Assembly: GCF_964355755.1 (NCBI RefSeq)
Contig: NC_092675.1
Coordinates: 4,186,312-4,250,311, forward strand
Length of the DNA stretch: 64,000 nucleotides
Reading direction: 5' to 3'
Source of the DNA: Antedon mediterranea
Taxonomy: Eukaryota; Echinodermata; Crinoidea; Comatulida; Antedonidae
Below the pieces are notes generated by a model. It saw only the letters and a list, made by a program, of their open reading frames with translations, was not told the DNA's origin and searched no databases. The translations under genes were made by a program, and so were the position numbers. Positions 41,113 to 54,700 of the stretch are shown here, piece after piece (the stretch's first letter is position 1; each line of letters starts with the position of its first letter).

Positions 41113-41446
41113 AGCTCTGTCCACACTATCAAACTTTATGTGAAAAAACATTTGATGTGCCCATATATAGACATGATGGTCACTGTGTATGCCAAACCAG
41201 TACATTTTGGTTCTTAAGCTCTGTCTACACTATCAAACTTTATGTGAAAAAACATTTGATGTGCCCATATATAGACATGATGGTCACTGTGTATGCCAAA
41301 CCAGTACATTTTGGTTCCTAAGCTCTGTCTACACTATCAAAATTTATGCGACAAAAACATGTGGTGTGCCCATATATAGACATGATGATGTCATACCACT
41401 ACCATATTTGGGCACATCACACTAGTTTGTTAGTGTAGACAGAGCT
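41113..41446. mobile_element. Family 1 MITE with left part and flank tandemly triplicated
   Basis: AGCTCTGT starts at 41113, 41217 and 41321, a strict 104-bp period. Each repeated unit contains about 67 bp of MITE left end plus about 37 bp of host flank (CACTGTGTATGCCAAACCAG then TACATTTTGGTTC). Only the third copy has the full element and right terminus (AGACAGAGCT, 41446). TTA flanks the outermost ends (41110-41112 and 41447-41449). The shared flank shows that duplication happened after insertion. Confidence 0.85.
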
Positions 41447-44400
41447 TTACGTGTAACCAATTTTAGCAATTTGACCACCAAAATTTTAAATCCAGATTAA
41501 ATTATATCAAGTTAGCGATATCAGTTTATACGATGTGTCTCAGCTGTACAAAGATATATTTGTATTCCCTGTAATATGAATCACAGTTAGTTTATTTAAG
41601 GAAATTGATATGGTCTTTCTGATTGACTGCATCAATTATGATTTCAAATTGATATGGTCACTCTGAATTGACCATATCAATTATTCTCAATTTGTTAGTT
41701 AGCAAGATTGATCTTTTACTTAGTCACCCAGAATTCAAAACACAGACTGATGGATCAATACGTACTACTACTTACAACTTATTTTGAAATGTATGTTGAC
41801 TGTTTCAGTCAATGTAATTAAGTGTACCCTATACACACCCTGTGATCCAATCACACCTAACCCTTACATTTGATTTTGTATGAGTTTATTACCCCAATAT
41901 TACTTTCCAAACATGAACCCATAGTCTTAACTAATTAGCTTTTTAAATCCTTAAAATGCTTTGCATTCTTGATAAAGTAAGCTGCGACAAAAATTTCATA
42001 TCTGAGACATGGTACAGTTATATTTTAATATTACATTGTATAGCAATAGTATTAAGAGCCTATAGTGTTGGTAGCTAATTTATTATTTTCAATCTTTTAT
42101 ACACATTTCAATAAATTTCCATCAGTCAAAATTTAATTAAAAATCTTCTAATTATAGTACCCTTGTAATCTTGATGGAACAAATACCCAGCTAGCCTACT
42201 GCGAAATGTCAATACTGATGTTTTGTTTGTTTTTTTATTAATGAGACCCTTACTATTAATATGTCTTCGTAAACAATAACATTTCCAATACACGTTTCCC
42301 ATCAATTCCCATCAATAAAAAAATGTAATTAATATACTAGCTAATATAGTACATAATAATCTTGCCGAGCCACTATCAAAGGCAACTTCATGATGTAGTG
42401 TTTGTTTTTAATAGAGCAATGTATAGAGACCTTTATTTAGAACTTATGTGTCCCTTTAAATAGAACATTGTCAATGTATCTATGATATTAGAAACTGCGT
42501 AAAATGTCTTGTCAAGCTACTATCAAAGGCAACTTCATGATGTACATTGAACTTATGTGTCCCTTTAAATAGAACATTGTCAATATATCTATGATATTAG
42601 AAACTATTGCAATCTGTGTCAAATTTCTTCAGCAACTGTTCTGTTTGTTTTATCCAATTATTATCTCTTGTGTTTATCTTATGGAATCCTCATTGATCAT
42701 CTTCTGATAACTCGTTGAAATTATCTTTATAAACTGCAGGGATGCAATTTCGGCGGAACTGACGCATTAGATCACATTGTACCTACGGATATCAATTATT
42801 GATGTCTTGTAACAAAATTGAATGAGATGAACTTTTTATGTTCTAGATGAAACATGTTTAACTTGATCTGCACAATAATCCTTGATTCTGATTTTTAAAG
42901 CAATTGTCTTTAACCTGAATCGGTCTTTGCAGAGTTCTGATTTATTTTTTTTAGAAGAACTCTTTTTAGTTATTTCTGTTGAATAATTTCAATTACAAGC
43001 TTTTTCCTGTTATCGACCTAGATCTGTTTGTCTTTCTCACTTGTTTAGTTGTAGGATGATTGGATATAGTAACTGTTATCAAAACCATCGTAGCTACATT
43101 TTGAAATTTAATTTTAAAGTTTTGTTTATTAAACCTCATGGTATTAGGTTTTGAACATTTTCATTTCTGATTCCTTTTTTATGTTTCTTAATCACCCAGG
43201 CCTACCGTTGCCACTTATTTATTTCCTCTCTCATTATCACCTGCTTTTTCATCTGAACCCTATAACAATATACACACATCCAAATTATAAGTATTCTTAT
43301 CTAGCGTTATTTTCTCCAATTACTAACAAAGATAAAATCAAGATTATATTTTACTTTAAAGACTGAATTTTACTTATTTTGCACTCAAGTAATATTACTA
43401 CCTCGTTTTATTAACTTTATTCATTTTGGATTAATTTACAATTTAACGTTATTATCTAACATATTACAAATGAAACATTTTCCAACGTGAATCATTTTCT
43501 ATCGCACCCGTTAATTCAAACTAAACGTGTTACTGTAATTCAATATTTGCTTTATTTACTAATGCATATTGTATAATGTAAATTGGATTTTGCACATATT
43601 TTTTTCCAGGATAGATAACTGTTATTTATAAACTTCAGCAACAGAGGTGTCAAAATAATATTTTACAGGCATAAAAATCTATAATAGAAAATTAATTATT
43701 TTAAGCCATTCTTTTTCGATTGTTGTATAATGTTACTATAATAACTACATTTGTATGATATTATTTATCTTGAGAAAAACTATAAAACTCTTACACTCTT
43801 ATACACATTCTACAGAATTCTATCACACACACACACAGCTTTTAAAAGAATGTTTGTCAGTTTTATCCAGCATATAAATAGAAAAGATATCCATTGGCAT
43901 ATAGAGAATGATTGGTATAGAAGAATTTGGTATAGAATGATAAGTTTAAATACTGCGTTTATATAAGCAAGACATACTAATTTATTCATAAATAATTCAA
44001 CTGGACAGTCAATAATGCTACCTGTTGTGAAAGGAATAGATAAAATAGATTAAACAAATTAGAAATGATGTACATGTCTTTGTCCAATTAAAGGTAATAT
44101 TTGAAAATGGATTGGCATTACATCTGGGAGAACAATTATCTAAGGGCACTATATTTTTGTGTAAATTATTTGAATTCAGTAAATTATTGAGGGCAGACTA
44201 TTGAGCAGTAAATAATACAAATATATATTTGTAATTAATTTAAATAATAGTTAATTATATTGTTGGATATTATTACCATAGTGGTGCAGGTTTAAGCCCA
44301 GCTTGGGATAAAAAAAAAACCACCGCAAACATACAAAATGGTCAATGTCTACTACACTACATTTTTGTTTATCAAATATAAGCCTACCCCAATTTAGGCT

Positions 44401-45349
44401 TTTTTCCGAGACGGTCTCGTACTATTTCAAACAATATATTTATTGAAACTTTCAATGCCTTTACTGAGGCTGAGAGTGAGTTTTAAACAGTTTAATACCA
44501 ATGTTATATAAATTCACGTTTTATATATAAAAAAATATAAATGTTTATTTCTTTTAATACCATTAAAATGCATATCAGAATGTTTTAATATGTTATTTTT
44601 TTTGTTATTCAAAATCCAAATGTTTGTTTTAGTAGTAGTACATCTTTTAAACAAGATATTTATTCTTTAAAAAAAAAAATAATTTCAGCTTCAGCATGTT
44701 GTTATTTTCAGTGACTTCGTCCTGAGTACCATATTCTTATTGGGTCATAAACTCTTATTTGTCTGTGCATAATTATTTTAAGGTTTTATTACGTATTTTA
44801 TTCATTTATTCATTTGCTATTAATTAGAAATACTTGTGTATGTATGATTCACTTATTTTAAAAAATTGTAATTGCTATACTGTGGCATTTCATTTGATAG
44901 AGTATGAATGAGTGAGGAAGAAAGAGTGAGTGTAAACAGTTTAATACCACCCAGGATAATAAAATGTATATAATGTATAAAAAAACTGTTGATAAAATTA
45001 GTTGACTAGAAAGTATAGACATAGTAAAATTCTTTGTATTTAGATGATATAAATTCACTATAAAAGTGAATATTCTTTTTTGTATAATTCTCTGTTTGTA
45101 TAAATATGTACAATTTTACGTTGTACACGTAAGTTAATGTGGTTTTTGGAATTGCAAACAATATAGGTCGTTTCCACTGTAAATACGTTTGTATAAAAGA
45201 CAAAAATACAAACAAAATACGAGCCGTGAGGCAGTTTAAAAGGTTATTAAAAATGTTTGTTTACCTTTAATATTTGATTTATTGTTTGTATCTTTTTTTA
45301 TAATTTTTATTTACGCACATATCCTTTTTAGGCCATAATTATCCCATGA

Positions 45350-47110
45350 CACTAGGCCTATATGATGATGATGATATGGTACTATACGTGCACATATAGC
45401 AATATTAGTGTATATTAATTGGATTTCAAAAAGGTCCAAATTTACTATAGTACAGAGATTTTCTCAAAAAATATTTTTATTTTTCGACATAAAGTGGTCC
45501 CATAACACTATAAGATGATGATATGGTACTATACGTGCACATATAGCAATATTAGTGTATATTAATTGGATTTCAAAAAGGTCCAAATTTGGGTAATTTT
45601 GCAAAAATTCCTGTACTCGACTCAACTCCACTTTTATTTCAGACAATTGTCCATATGGTATAATACATTACAAAGAAAACAGCAAAAATAATATTAGTAT
45701 TTAATGTAATATTAGTACCGGGATTTTCTAGAAAAATTACCAAATTTTGACCTTTTTATTTTTTGACATAAAGTGGTCCCATAACACTATAATATATAAT
45801 GATATGGTACTATACGTGCACATATAGCAATATTAGTGCATATTAATTGGATTTCAAAAAGGTCGAAATTTCGGTGATTTGCAAAAAATCCCTGTTCTAT
45901 AGTACAGGGATTTTATCGAAAAATGATAAAACTTTGACCTTTTTATTTTTCGGAATAAAGTGGTCCAGTGACACACTATATGATGATGATATGGTACTAT
46001 TCATGCACATATAGCAATATTAGAAAAATAAAAAAAAAATAAATAAATAAAGTTATTGCATAATAAACATGCGCAGAGACAAATAATGGGTTCTGCGCAT
46101 GTCAATTGTGCTATAGTAACCAATTTAGACATAAATGGTTACTATAGCATAATAAACATGCGCAGAGTCGAATAATGGGTTCTGCGCATGTCAATTGTGC
46201 TATACAGTGTTTTATCGAAAAATAAAAAGGTCGAAAATTGGCCATTTTTTTGAAAAAATCCCTGTACTATAGTACAGGAAAATTTTTGAAAAATGGCCGA
46301 TTTTCGACCCATTTATTTTTTGACATAAATGGTTACTATTGCATAATAAACATGCGCGGAGACAAATAATGGGTTCTGCGCATGTCAATTGTGCTATAGT
46401 AACCAGTTTTGACATAAATGGTTACTATAGCATAATAAACATGCGCAGAGGCGAATAGTGGGTTCTGCGCATGTCAATTGTGCTATAGTAACCAGTTTTA
46501 TCGAAAAATAAAAAGGTCGAAAATTTGCCATTTTTTGGAAAAAATCCCTGTACTATAGTGCAGGAAAATTTTTGAAAAATTGCCGACTTTCTACCCATTT
46601 ATTTTTTGACGTAAATGGTTACTATTGCATAATAAACATGCGCAGAGTCGAATAATGGGTTCTGCGCATGTTAATTGTGCTATAGTAAGCAGTTTTATCG
46701 AAAAATAAAAAGGTCGAAAATTGGCCATTTTTTGAAAATTGCAGGAATTTAAAAAAAAATGGCAAATTTTCAACCTTTTTATAGTGAATATTAATTGGAT
46801 TTCAAAAAGGTCAAAATTTAGGTGATTTTACAAAAAAATTCTGTACTGTAGTACAGGAATTTTCTCGAAAAATGATCAAATTTCGATCTCTTTATATTTC
46901 GACGTAAAGTGGTCGCATCGCACTATAAGAGGATGATATAGTACTATACGTGCACATATAGCAATATTAGTGCATATTAATTGGATTTCAAAAAGGTCGA
47001 AAATTTGGTAATTTTGCAAAAAATACCTGTATAGTACAGGGATTTTTTCTATGACATCATAAGATGAGGACAAAACAATATACATCTACATATATAGCAA
47101 TATTAGCACA
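45350..47110. repeat. Complex repeat block with two interleaved unit types
   Basis: Unit A contains ATGGTACTATACGTGCACAT, ATAGCAATATTAGTG and GGATTTCAAAAAGGTC and recurs near 45375, 45522, 45801, 45985 and 46940. Unit B contains ATGGTTACTATAGCATAATA and a hairpin, ATGCGCAGA ... TTCTGCGCAT, and recurs near 46050, 46140, 46330, 46425 and 46620. Both contain CTGTACTATAGTACAGG-like self-complementary motifs and TTTTTCGA tracts in both orientations. No coding frame is credible. Confidence 0.8.
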
Positions 47111-47949
47111 TTTTGTATTTTTTTAAATAAACTCCCTGTACAGCGATTTTGTCGAACGTTTGGCAAATGTAGACCCTTAAATTTGACATAAGTTGGTCCT
47201 ATCACACCAGGTTGGCGTTCGTGTACATATAGTAATATAAAAGCATATTATTTACTTCTCAAAAGTAATTAAACCTATTACCTATGGCTCACGATTTTGT
47301 ACAGTTTGCAAATTTCAGAAAAAAAGGTTTATGAATCATTGCCCTACCCAAAAATGCATAATTTAGGAGTGGGGTGGCCAGACATGGTTTTACGAAATGA
47401 CTACAAATGACTTTAGAAAAAAATAAAAAATAAACCCACTCAAAATCATATATGATAGAGGATGTCATCGGTTATAATAAATTAAAAGTAAATGAAGTAA
47501 AATCGATGACAGTAGCATTTAGATATTTGTAAAAATTGAGATTATTCTAGCTATTAACCCTGAAAATACCAGCTGGCGCTACATAAAGGTCGCTACCTGC
47601 CTGTTGCCCACCACTTGTAGGCGACATTTATGGCAATACTGTTAACAGTTAATATTCTAGTAAGCAGCATTGTATTTAACAGAAGTTGGGGCTTGTTCAT
47701 ATACAACTTGCACTATTCGGTAGTATAAAATAACACAGCCGATTCCCACACGGTACTGTCTATAGAGACAATATTGTAAAGATATTTGGATAATTAATAG
47801 CTTTATGTTCGACCGATAGGTTCACCACATACAGTAGTTTACATGTCGTGTGTTGAAGGGAGTTTGACGTCTTGTAGGATAAATGGTTTTGGTATTAGGA
47901 GGGCTCATATCTGAATAAGAAATAGGGCTTATGTTATATAGTTTTTATT

Positions 47950-48701
47950 TTTACTTGTGACCCACTGCCATTCGGAATTCCTCGGTATCGCCCAATCACA
48001 GTCATATACAAATTTTGCACGTCAGCTGCTGTAATTGCGTGTAACTTTTGTTGATTTTCTTACAATTATGAATTATAGTTATTGGTAAGTCACGATCAAG
48101 TAATATATCTTAATACGCTCTCAACTTTACAGTGCTAGTTATCAGTATTTTAAGTAGAATCGTTTTGAATTCGTGTCATTCATTGAAATTGATTCTGTAA
48201 TTAATGCTCGGCTTTTCAAGAGGCGCAGGCTTTTAATCGATTATAAGCCAATCAAGATACGCCTCTCTTTTCATTAAAATGACGCGCATGATTTTTGTCC
48301 AATCGCATTCTCTGTTACCTCGGTGTTGCTTGGTAATGGTATGAGCCAATTTCAGCAACCAACTTATTATTAGTATTACAATTGCAGTCTATTCGCACCT
48401 CCTCAAAAACTGACAACGTTTAAACGGTTGAAATGAACACGCTATGGAAACATAGGAGGAATTAATTCCACAGATGGAAGTTTACATGGATACAAATTAA
48501 ATGTCATGATTCGGATGTATTCGATTTTAATTTTCTAAGTTACGTGTATGCACTTTGTTGTTAATGAAATTACTTGACTGTGGAATAAAATGAACTTTGT
48601 AATTACAGAGGCTGGTATGTGAACTGGGGTATGTCATTTTGTGAATCATACGAGAAGTTATCATTATTTATATTGGATCGACGACAACGTTAATTTGTAT
48701 A
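47950..48701 (+). promoter_or_regulatory. Putative promoter/5'UTR of receptor-like gene
   Basis: CCAAT-type motifs (CCCAATCAC near 47990, GCCAATCAA near 48250, TCCAATCGC near 48300) and an inverted GAGGCG/CGCCTC pair (48220-48265) lie upstream of a candidate first coding exon. At least one short upstream ATG frame occurs near 48590. The placement is inferred only from the downstream exon. Confidence 0.3.
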
Positions 48702-51700
48702 ATGTGGTTATTTAGGACATTTTGCCTGATAGTAATCGGGAATAAAGGTAAGATCCTGAAATTGTAATTTAACTTACTTTTATGAGTAAATGTTGGAAAC
48801 GCTGTACCTAATCTGGGCACTAGGCTACACCATATTTATTCTCTTACATTCTAACATTAATTCCTATTTCATTTACCGTCTTATACTGTATCGTACTAAA
48901 GCGCTATAATTTTTTGTTATTACTCACAATATATTCATTCATTTCATAATATTCATAACTTAACATATACAGCACATCTTCTTAAATGTTAAGTTCTAAA
49001 CTCTAAAGCGCTATAATATAGTACATGGTATTTTGTACTGTGTATAACATAATCAACTCTAATGTTTAAGCAGTGACATCTTCAAAATGTGTTCATACAG
49101 TTCACTCTTGACTTTACCGTTGTAACAACAAATTATAAGCAAACTTACTTAACGTTTCGAAAGAAAGAAAGAAATCTTTACCTATTGTAAAACCAGATGA
49201 AACTTTTTCAAAAATATCCCTGACTGATTTTGATTTTGTTTAAATGTATTATTCATTGTTAAAGGTGTTTTTATTTATTCACTTATTGTATATATTTTCC
49301 TAGTACGTCATTTTATAATTAGGCATGTTAATATTGATATCGATAAATCAGACGTTTTTCTTTAATTGTACTGAACTTATATAATGTTGATGCAGAGCCG
49401 ATTGTTTCCTTGGTCTCAATCTAACCCTTAGCCAGTTGTCTACTGATATGGACTCGTTAGAGGCTAGTAACGTAAAAGGTGTGAGTTCGATTCCAAGAAG
49501 GAACATCTTAAATATGTGGAATCAGTCTTTTTAGTATATTACATCAAAATTGGGAAAAACGTATTCAACTTAACTTCCTGGTGAACATTCGATTTTAATT
49601 ATAGTATCATCACAATCTTTCCAAAATATAATTATCTGTATAATTTATACAAATCAAGACAGATCGACAGTTTCAGATGGAAAATAATTCCATACGTCAT
49701 CAAAATTAAACTTATTTGCGTTATCACATCATATTATTTATACGTAAAGTACCTCCGTCAGCGTAAGTAACTCTTACCCAACCCTACGTTATCTTAACGT
49801 TAGTTAATACTAATCTATAATCTAACCCCATCTAACGTTCTATAATAATTGTTTTGTTTAGGTTTCACCTCGATATGTCCGTGTTTCTGTTAACACAGCC
49901 AGCCTGATCGTTTATTAAAACGAGCTATGGGGTTTTTAACAAATTACAATATAAGTTTATACCCGATCTTTATCCTTATGGCAGTTCTAAGTAATTTATT
50001 CGATTATTTACGGTAATTGTTTTATTTTTTTGATTTTATATCGAAAGATTAAAACATAGTGGATAACACTAGTATCGATACTAAGTTGTGTCCCATATAA
50101 CCAATAATACAATTGTTTATGCGTCCGATAAAATAAACTTTCGCAATGATGTTGATAGCTTCAGCTCTTTAGATTAAGCGTCCTTGTTCAGGAGATTTCA
50201 CAATGTCAATATTGGTAAATAAATTGTCATTTACACAACATGTTGTCACAAGTACCAATCTAACGAGCACCCACGCGTCAGTGATATACACGGTGGCAAG
50301 CATAAGACAACATATTACATACAACAATATTTTTATCGTTATGGGTTGGTGGAAAATTGAATAATATAAACGATGACTAGTCTATCTATATTCAAATAAT
50401 ATATAATCTACTTTGACAGCATTGTCTGAAAATAATACCAAAACTCAGTATCGTGGCTATATAATAAACACAGTTAACAACCATATAAAGCTTGGTTCTC
50501 ACTAGGACGCAACGCAAGGACGTAGACACAACGTAAAGCTTGGTTCCCACTAGAACGTAACGCAAGGACGTAAACGCAACGTAAGTGAGTTGACCAATCT
50601 TAAGCGATGGATTATTCGAACTGTCGCTTGTCATTGGTCAACACGCTAGCGTTTCGTTTACATCTTTGCGTTGCGTCCTAGTGGGAACCAAGCTTAAGGA
50701 GTGTAAAAGTCACCGCATCCTAAAGTTACTCTGGTATCCAGTCTATATTCGATATCGAAGGCTCTGTAAGTCTGCCTATCACAAATAATCTGTTGGAATT
50801 GATTGGGAATAGAGAGACAACAGATTGCTAGATTGACTGTAATTTTCCAATTACAGCAACGCATCCTTATTTTAGTCTTATTTTTTGGAGGCTAAATAAT
50901 TACAATGTAAGTTAAGTGCCATTATGGCCACTTCAGCTAACACTAAACGTCATTCTACTTATTGCAAACGTTAAAGATCTACTCGCTTAATAAATTAAAA
51001 AATACAGATAAAATCTATTGAAGTGTTCAATTTAATAATTTAAGAACAAAACCACAAACAAATTATAAGTTTAGGTTCCTCAGCCTCAACCACGGTGGGT
51101 CTGAGTTGGATCAGGTAGGCATATATCTGTTCAATCCCAGCCTCAACCACGATGGGTCTGAGGTGGATCAGGTAGGCATATATCTGTTCAATCCCGGCCT
51201 TAACCACGGTGGGTCTGAGGTGGATCGTAGGCATATATCTGTTCAATCCCGACCAGAAGATTTTTAAAGAGTGCGATTTCCGGGCATCTAGATGTCCATA
51301 TTATTTCCTAAACTTTTCTCACCTAAGCCTCAGCCACGATGAAGCTGAGATAGGCTTATATTTATCAATTTTATCCCAACCCGAAGAATTTTATAAAGAT
51401 GGAATTTGGTATTAAATCCTATCTTTCCCTTTTCTTTCTTTTTTCTTTGCCTATTTTTTCTTCTTTTCCCTCCCTTTTCCTCCTTTCTTTCCTCCTTTTC
51501 TCCTCCTTTTCTCCCTCTTTTCCTTCTATTTCCTCTTCTTTCTTCTTTTCCCTACCTTTTCCCACTTCTGTCCTCTTCTTTTTCCTTTATTCCTATTCAT
51601 TCTTCTCCATTATCCTTTTTTTCTCTGTTTTTCTTCTTTTTTATATCTATTCTTCTTTTTTCTTCTTTAATCTTCTTTATTCTTTTAGATTTTTTTTCCT

Positions 51701-54700
51701 TTTTATAGTCTTCCTTTTCATTCTTTTCCTTCATTTTCTCTAGTTTTCCGTTTTCCCCTGCCTTTTTGCTTCTTTTTCCCCTCCTTTTTTCTTCTTAATC
51801 TTATATTGTTATGCTTGCTCACATTTTGTTTCATAATCTACAATATATTACGGTAGCTCAACTGTATAGATTAGTTACTCATGCAAGCCCAGTGGCTCAA
51901 GCAAGATTCATTGAATAAACTTCGTACGACAAACTGTCCACGAGTTTCTCAATCCAGCATGACGTCAGACGTCATAGAAAATACAATACAGATTGATGGG
52001 GTGCTTAACGCAAGTGTAGAGACAGACCTACGACATGCTACTGCGTTTACGTCGATATCATTTTGTGTTCAAAAAAAGAAGACCATAAAACAAATGAAGT
52101 TTTTATTCATACTTGATTGTTGCAAGTCAAATTTTGGAATCATGAATGAGTGCCACCCCGTCGGTAGTCCTCGTACGAGTGTTTCCAGAATATTGACAGG
52201 CGGTTCGCCACTTGACTCCACCAGTAGACAAATTTAACCTAAATTAAAATTAATTTCTCATATACTCTACAAAAAAATTCACAAATAAAAAGCTCCGTAC
52301 GAATAGAAGAAGACATTCATGTTCAAGTTGATGCCACCTTTTACAATGCACAGCCAATCACATAAATGAATCGCTTTGAATGTCTAGAGAACTACTTTGA
52401 GAAATCTAGTGTATGTAAATAGTAAAACGCCATTAACACGATTCGATATTGATTTATGTATTATGTGGTACGATACTTTATACCGTCTCATGCGATGCCC
52501 GCTCGCCATACCTATTGTATGCCAATAACGAATTACGTTTCAACATCGGCTGATCACCTAGACATGGTGATCGGTGTTATTTTAGTTTAGTGCTCTTTAT
52601 AGAGAGTCTATGCTTATTATAATTTCATTTTGGATATTAAATGAATCAGCAAATTAAATAGATAACCAACAAATTCTATATGATAATATTTTGTCGAAAC
52701 GAGCTCGTGGTTTTCGGGAAAAATTTAAAGCCGTTTAAACCTATCACTGTAAAATAATGTGAAGTGTATGTGTTTGTCTTCTATACGGAACGATGCCCTT
52801 TAATGGAACGACAAACTAAACATTATTAAATGTCTCGACGATACTTTACAAAATATCAAACAATCTAATAGGAATGCAACTGTATGTGCCATTCTAAGAC
52901 GTTTTACTCACCTTAATATATGTCTGTAATTTGTTTATAGATCCTGATGTCCTGCAAAGAGTAAATATTGTAAAAATGAACAAATCAAAAGGTTTTACCT
53001 TGGTGTTCCTTAAACACAGATAACCCCTCTAGTTATAGAAACATTTATATTTTTTGTTGCACAGTATCGTATATATTTTCCAAATTTGTAATAAATTAGG
53101 ATTGGCTAGATTCTCAACTAACTCAATTCCACCAAACGATTTCCCACTAAGCTCAATTTAAAATCAATAGTAGAACTATATAATATAGTTGACTATTTGA
53201 AATTGGCTGCGTAAAACGTTCTAAAACATTTTCTCAAGATAACTGCCGATTTGAGATGTTTTATGTCGTAATATCTCTAAAGTTTGTGACATTGGACTTA
53301 CAACTACCAATATAAACTTCCAACAGTCGCTTCATCTGTTTCACATAGACTGCAATTACCTATTATTGAATGAATCTGTAATCAAATTCGTTTCTCGAAA
53401 AACTTTCGTATATACATTATCATTTGCATATGTTTGATCACGTGACGAGTTTAATGTTACGCGCTAAATTGACAACTGGGAGTTAGCAATGTTTTTTATT
53501 TTCTTAATGTACGATGAAGCTGCGGTACATTACTTGTAAAAGGAAATAGTTTCGCCAAGAAAACTCTGTTTAGAAATTAAACTTAGAATGCCTGGTATAG
53601 ACCTATATCATACATTGTTTGTCACAACTATACATTATGCCTACGTATTGCTCAAAACATGCGTGTGTTTTAAGTAGGTACAAAGTAAGTGAACTTTAGA
53701 TCGAAGACGAATGCTGAACTACAGGTCGAAAAAATATTTAATTTTTAATTTAAATCAATCTACATTATTTTACATCATGGCTAGTATAGAACAAAAAAAT
53801 GCAAAAATTTCTCCATAACAGTAGTTATTGGTAAATGTAATAATCGACCATTCTGCTGCCAAAGTTTGAGCAAAAATAACTTTATTTATGGAAATGTGTA
53901 CACTTTTTTTGGTACAGTATCAAAACCACCTGCTAACAATCTGTTGAAATAAGCTCGTTTGTAAGGCACTTAGTCGATAGAGTCTCTGGCATCTAATTGT
54001 CGATTGCAGTCGTATTGTTAAGTGTTTTCTTAGAGAAAAAAAAAACAAAGGAAAAAATGGATGTATTTTGTATGAAGTAATTTTTTTTTGTAGTTTTGTT
54101 TGAATGCAAGCTAACATTACCTTTACAATATGATAGAATAACTTTATTTTAACAAATGGCAGTGTATATCTAAGTAGGTCTACTGCCTATTCTCTATCCA
54201 CGTGATATCATAGATCTGTTCACAATTCAACACTCGAATTTATATGTCAATAAGAGATTACGTATTCGCAATTGGATTACTATTTATACGACCGCCGGCT
54301 CTTAACGTGTCGTTAACACTAAAGCCTTTGGGGAAATGAAACAACTTGTATGACGGAAAATATTACGGTATAGATTCTTATCACTTCTACATTAAATTCC
54401 CATATTATTGTGCATGTATTGTGGATTTAAACGCGCCGGCGGCTCAATGTGGACAGACACGATGTGACGATTTGGCGATAAGAACATGTCCACACCTGCA
54501 CAATCCAACCAACAGTTGTCTTCAGATATTGCAAGATTCATAATTTGTAAAGTTAAAGGGACAAAGACGGATTTCATTTGCTGCAGGATATTTTTTAACG
54601 TCCTACCTTCAACACAAACACTGAAATCACAGGGGTCATGGAAAGTAGTATTTATATTTCCTATAGCAGTATATTTATATTTTTATACATTTTTTTTGTA

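Larger units (their letters stand above)
38150..45340. other. AT-rich intergenic region without recognised genes
   Basis: Short open frames here have no recognisable family. It contains a family 2 MITE (40889-41032), a tandemly duplicated family 1 MITE (41113-41446), and a short direct duplication around 42360-42600 with shared blocks AAAGGCAACTTCATGATGTA and CTTATGTGTCCCTTTAAATA. Otherwise only low-complexity AT-rich DNA is seen. Confidence 0.5.

Noticed and set aside
41067-41425. Open frames of 78-84 residues with repeated CQTSTFWF-like segments
   Set aside because: They arise from the 104-bp tandem duplication of a MITE end and its flank.
46212-47085. Several 60-69 residue minus-strand frames sharing RACLLCNSNHL-like segments
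   Set aside because: They are translations of the interleaved repeat block at 45350-47110 and carry no family signature.
51399-51743. 114- and 100-residue Phe/Ser/Leu-rich frames resembling membrane proteins
   Set aside because: The C/T-only tract can code only Phe, Ser, Pro and Leu in these frames. This is composition, not a gene.
51881-52237. 118-residue open frame
   Set aside because: No recognisable family, no splice or promoter context and ordinary length for chance. A homologue search would be needed to revive it.
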